Assembly: GCA_016287675.1 (NCBI GenBank)
Contig: JAEFAR010000010.1
Location: 1-62,403 of the forward strand
Length of the DNA stretch: 62,403 nt
From: Lachnospiraceae bacterium
GTDB lineage: Bacteria > Bacillota > Clostridia > Lachnospirales > Lachnospiraceae
Direction of reading: 5' to 3'
This document shows, piece after piece, positions 59,987 through 62,403 of the stretch. The notes beneath the pieces were generated by a model, which did not search any database, was not told the origin of the DNA, and saw nothing but the letters and a program-made list of their open reading frames with translations. Position 1 is the stretch's first letter. Each line of letters begins with the position of its first letter. The position numbers and the translations under genes were made by a program.

Positions 59987-62403
59987 CTATAAAGCGTTTT
60001 CTTCAAAATTCTCAACTTGCTCCATAACCTTATTAAACACTTCCGGACTATACTGAGGCGGATATCCGTTCTTTACCAAACAGATTTTAATATCAAGCTT
60101 CAGCTCATTACGGACATTCTGGTTATTAAGCCAATCTGCAAAAGATGACTTTGTATCAATAATTTCTTTAACCTTCTTTGCCAGCATCTTACACTTATCA
60201 TTAACAAGGATACCGTCAACCATCTTATCGGTACCATACTCAAAGTTATGCTGATCTCGAAGATCCATCAGAATATCATAGAAAGCCTTTTCCTCAAAAG
60301 TAAGCCCGATTTTTCTAAAGCTTTCCTTGTTTTCATTCATTTCTCGAAGAATCTGAAGTGCTTGCTCTGTAGCATTTTTTATGATCCCTTCAGAGGCTTC
60401 TTCCTGTGTTGCTCCGGCTTCTTCTTGTGTTAAGTGTTTCCTTCGCTCATGATAATCCGCTATGGTTTTCTCAAGCATTTCCTGGAATTTCTTTGCCGCA
60501 ATTTGATTAGTCTTTCCATACTCAGTAATCTGCTTTTTTAACAGTTTTACAAGCAATTCCAGTTTTGATGCTGGCATTTTGATATCTGCAAGGCTCTCAA
60601 AATACTCAGGACTAAAGATATCTTCCTGTTCACCACTATCAAGAACGCTCTCGACCTTATTATACTTAAGAGCCTCCTCAACCATTTTTGACACATTGCG
60701 ATTCATTGTGTCGGCATCTATGTCTGTTGTGCCACTCATTTTACGAACAAATCCGGCAATAGCCATAAAGCATTGAGCAAGAGCAGATTCTTCCTCGCCC
60801 AGTTCACCCGAAGGCTGACAAATATCAAACGCTGATCTCATTCGCTTTACAGTTTTTAAGAAATATGTTTTGAAAGATACTGTCTTGATCTTTCCTTTGG
60901 CGCTCTCTGAGTTCAGTTCTTCGGTTGATGCAAAAACATACTCCGCTGCCTTGGCAAGTAGAGTGTAACGTTTAGCAGGGTCACACTCAGGATCAAGGAA
61001 TGGCGTTAAATCATAACCAGTGAACAGTGTTTTTAGTACAGATAATTCTGTTCGGAATGCCTCGGTAGCTTGTTCAACATCATCCTTTGAAGGAGCAACA
61101 GATGTACTTCCTCCGTACATCTTTATGGCCTCACGCATATTATCGCGTATACCAATATAGTCTACTATCAATCCGTATTCTTTGCCGGGATACTTTCTGT
61201 TAACACGGCTTATGGTTTGAATCAGCTGATGTTTCTGTAATGGTTTATCATTGTACATGTATGTAAGAGACGGAACATCAAATCCCGTAATCCACATATC
61301 TACTACTATAACAATTCTGAAATTAGATTTATCTTGCTTAAAAGCGGCATCCATTTCATCTGTCCGCTTATCATTTGCTGCTCCACCAAGATAGTTGTAC
61401 ATCTTCTCTTCGTCATTCTTGCCAACACTTGATACCATTGCGATAAACGGCATCTCTTTAAGCTTGTTTAGTTCTTCTGATGTTGCTTTTACACCATCCG
61501 GGGTTTTCTTTTCCACAAACCATTCAGGATACTTATCCTTAAACTTCATTAGCAAAGAGTACGCGATTAACCTGTTAGCACATACGATCATTGCTTTCTG
61601 CGTTCTCTCCGGATCCTGTTCACAAGATGAAACGTAATGGTCATGGATATCAACGGCAAGTCTCTCTAAGCGTCCGGGTTCTCCCAGAATTATCTCCATG
61701 GAACTCATAGCACGCTTGCTTGCCTCTATATCATCTTCTGTTGCTCCTTCATCAGCACAATTCTTATAGTATGCTTCTATTTGCTTTATCTTTTCAGCAT
61801 CAAGAAGCACCTTGGCTATTCTCGGGTGATATTTGATAGATACAGTAAGGCCATCGGCAACTGCCTGATCCATAGTGTATCGATCAATCTCCTCACCAAA
61901 TGTTTGGTAAGTCTCTTCTATCGGTGTACCTGTGAATCCAACAAATGTCGCTTTAGGGAACGCTTCTTTTAACACTTTGGCATAAGGCTTAGAAACCATA
62001 GCCTTCATGTTCTCGTCGGCATCTTTAGTAAACTGTATCTTCTTCGAGTGTTCAAGCTGTGTTCTGTGAGCCTCATCTGAGAAACAGATTATATTGCATC
62101 GGTCATTTATAAGGCCAATCTTATCTTCTTTGCGATCACAAAATTTCTGTATCGTGCAGATGTAAAAGCCACCACTCTGCCTTGCTCCCAATACTTGACG
62201 AAGTTGATTACGGTTTTTAACTACGGAAACTTCACCAAGATTCAGGAACTCCTTGCTCTTGGTAAAAAGCTTAGCACCTTGCTTCTGCAGGTCATCACGG
62301 TCAACAATCATTACAACCGTCGGTGATCCGATCTCAGGTATATCCGTGCATCGCAATGCTAACTGTCTTGCAAGAAAAGCCATTGTATAAGTCTTTCCAC
62401 AGC
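59987..62403 (-). CDS. hsdR: Type I restriction subunit HsdR, partial (5' end missing)
   Basis: The frame is open through the window edge; the first visible residues are CGKTYTMAFLARQL, the end of a Walker A, so the nuclease domain lies outside. Helicase motifs present: DRDDLQKQGAKLF region, DEAH (ICFSDEAHRTQ), motif III GFTGTPI, motif V-VI VVDMWITGFDVPSLTYMYNDKPLQKHQLIQTISRVNR. The C-terminal 350 residues are the helical HsdM-interaction part. HsdR with HsdM and HsdS cuts unmethylated DNA; these partners must lie beyond the window or are missing. Composition is AT-rich compared with the 30-55 kb genes. Confidence 0.93.
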   Translation of the reverse strand, partial: CGKTYTMAFLARQLALRCTDIPEIGSPTVVMIVDRDDLQKQGAKLFTKSKEFLNLGEVSVVKNRNQLRQVLGARQSGGFYICTIQKFCDRKEDKIGLINDRCNIICFSDEAHRTQLEHSKKIQFTKDADENMKAMVSKPYAKVLKEAFPKATFVGFTGTPIEETYQTFGEEIDRYTMDQAVADGLTVSIKYHPRIAKVLLDAEKIKQIEAYYKNCADEGATEDDIEASKRAMSSMEIILGEPGRLERLAVDIHDHYVSSCEQDPERTQKAMIVCANRLIAYSLLMKFKDKYPEWFVEKKTPDGVKATSEELNKLKEMPFIAMVSSVGKNDEEKMYNYLGGAANDKRTDEMDAAFKQDKSNFRIVIVVDMWITGFDVPSLTYMYNDKPLQKHQLIQTISRVNRKYPGKEYGLIVDYIGIRDNMREAIKMYGGSTSVAPSKDDVEQATEAFRTELSVLKTLFTGYDLTPFLDPECDPAKRYTLLAKAAEYVFASTEELNSESAKGKIKTVSFKTYFLKTVKRMRSAFDICQPSGELGEEESALAQCFMAIAGFVRKMSGTTDIDADTMNRNVSKMVEEALKYNKVESVLDSGEQEDIFSPEYFESLADIKMPASKLELLVKLLKKQITEYGKTNQIAAKKFQEMLEKTIADYHERRKHLTQEEAGATQEEASEGIIKNATEQALQILREMNENKESFRKIGLTFEEKAFYDILMDLRDQHNFEYGTDKMVDGILVNDKCKMLAKKVKEIIDTKSSFADWLNNQNVRNELKLDIKICLVKNGYPPQYSPEVFNKVMEQVENFEENAL

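Overview
The window looks like chromosome of an anaerobic Clostridia member, most likely a motile Lachnospiraceae (Butyrivibrio/Roseburia-like) gut or rumen bacterium. This rests on strong Gram-positive ribosome binding sites (GGAGG), the GGGtGRT/NifU-like gene pair, CotH and GH92/GH76 genes, two chemoreceptors, and the RTLQDWELG-type HTH protein common in that family. No rRNA, tRNA or CRISPR array was seen. Taxonomy is an inference from gene content.

Layout. 1-1100: a partial and a small membrane protein and an autoregulated HTH gene. 1101-11823: an AT-rich, tightly overlapping minus-strand operon of five genes (SF1 helicase with a possible membrane anchor, a 735-aa protein with a HEPN-like RX4H motif, a coiled-coil protein, a Clp-type AAA+ ATPase and an NrdG-like radical SAM protein), with its own promoter and terminator. 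It looks like an accessory defence or stress island. 12168-12823: Phd/RelE-type toxin-antitoxin pair. 12876-19552: a GNAT-phosphatase fusion, a YbaK-type editing protein, a lipoprotein, a DUF4143 ATPase with operator-like repeats, and the GGGtGRT operon. 19729-22901: sugar-binding lipoprotein plus chemoreceptor, probably a chemotaxis pair. 22900-28550: PPC/DUF296 protein and a GH92 + GH76 mannan-degrading pair. 28718-32617: YczE-like membrane protein, EAL phosphodiesterase, a 160-bp MITE-like element and a LytTR regulator.

32780-43389: the most unusual part. A promoter is followed by a 33-residue cysteine-rich ORF, then two pairs of nitrogenase component-1-like proteins (D1K1 and D2K2) around one NifH-like ATPase, then hypF, hypC, hypD and hypE on the same strand with overlaps or short gaps. 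HypCDEF normally build the Fe(CN)2CO unit of NiFe-hydrogenase, but there is no hydrogenase, hypA, hypB or maturation protease here. I infer a dedicated maturation or redox system in which a NifH-driven reductase and the Hyp cyanide/CO pathway act together on an unknown product.

43453-55325: CotH lipoprotein, a two-component system followed by an MacB-like ABC transporter, a nucleotidase, a second chemoreceptor, a CE2-like esterase and an NmrA-like oxidoreductase. 55526-62403: mobile and defence region with tandem hairpin repeats, an intact-looking IS21 element whose end supplies the stop codon of the neighbouring 476-aa gene, and the helicase part of a type I restriction HsdR running off the window.
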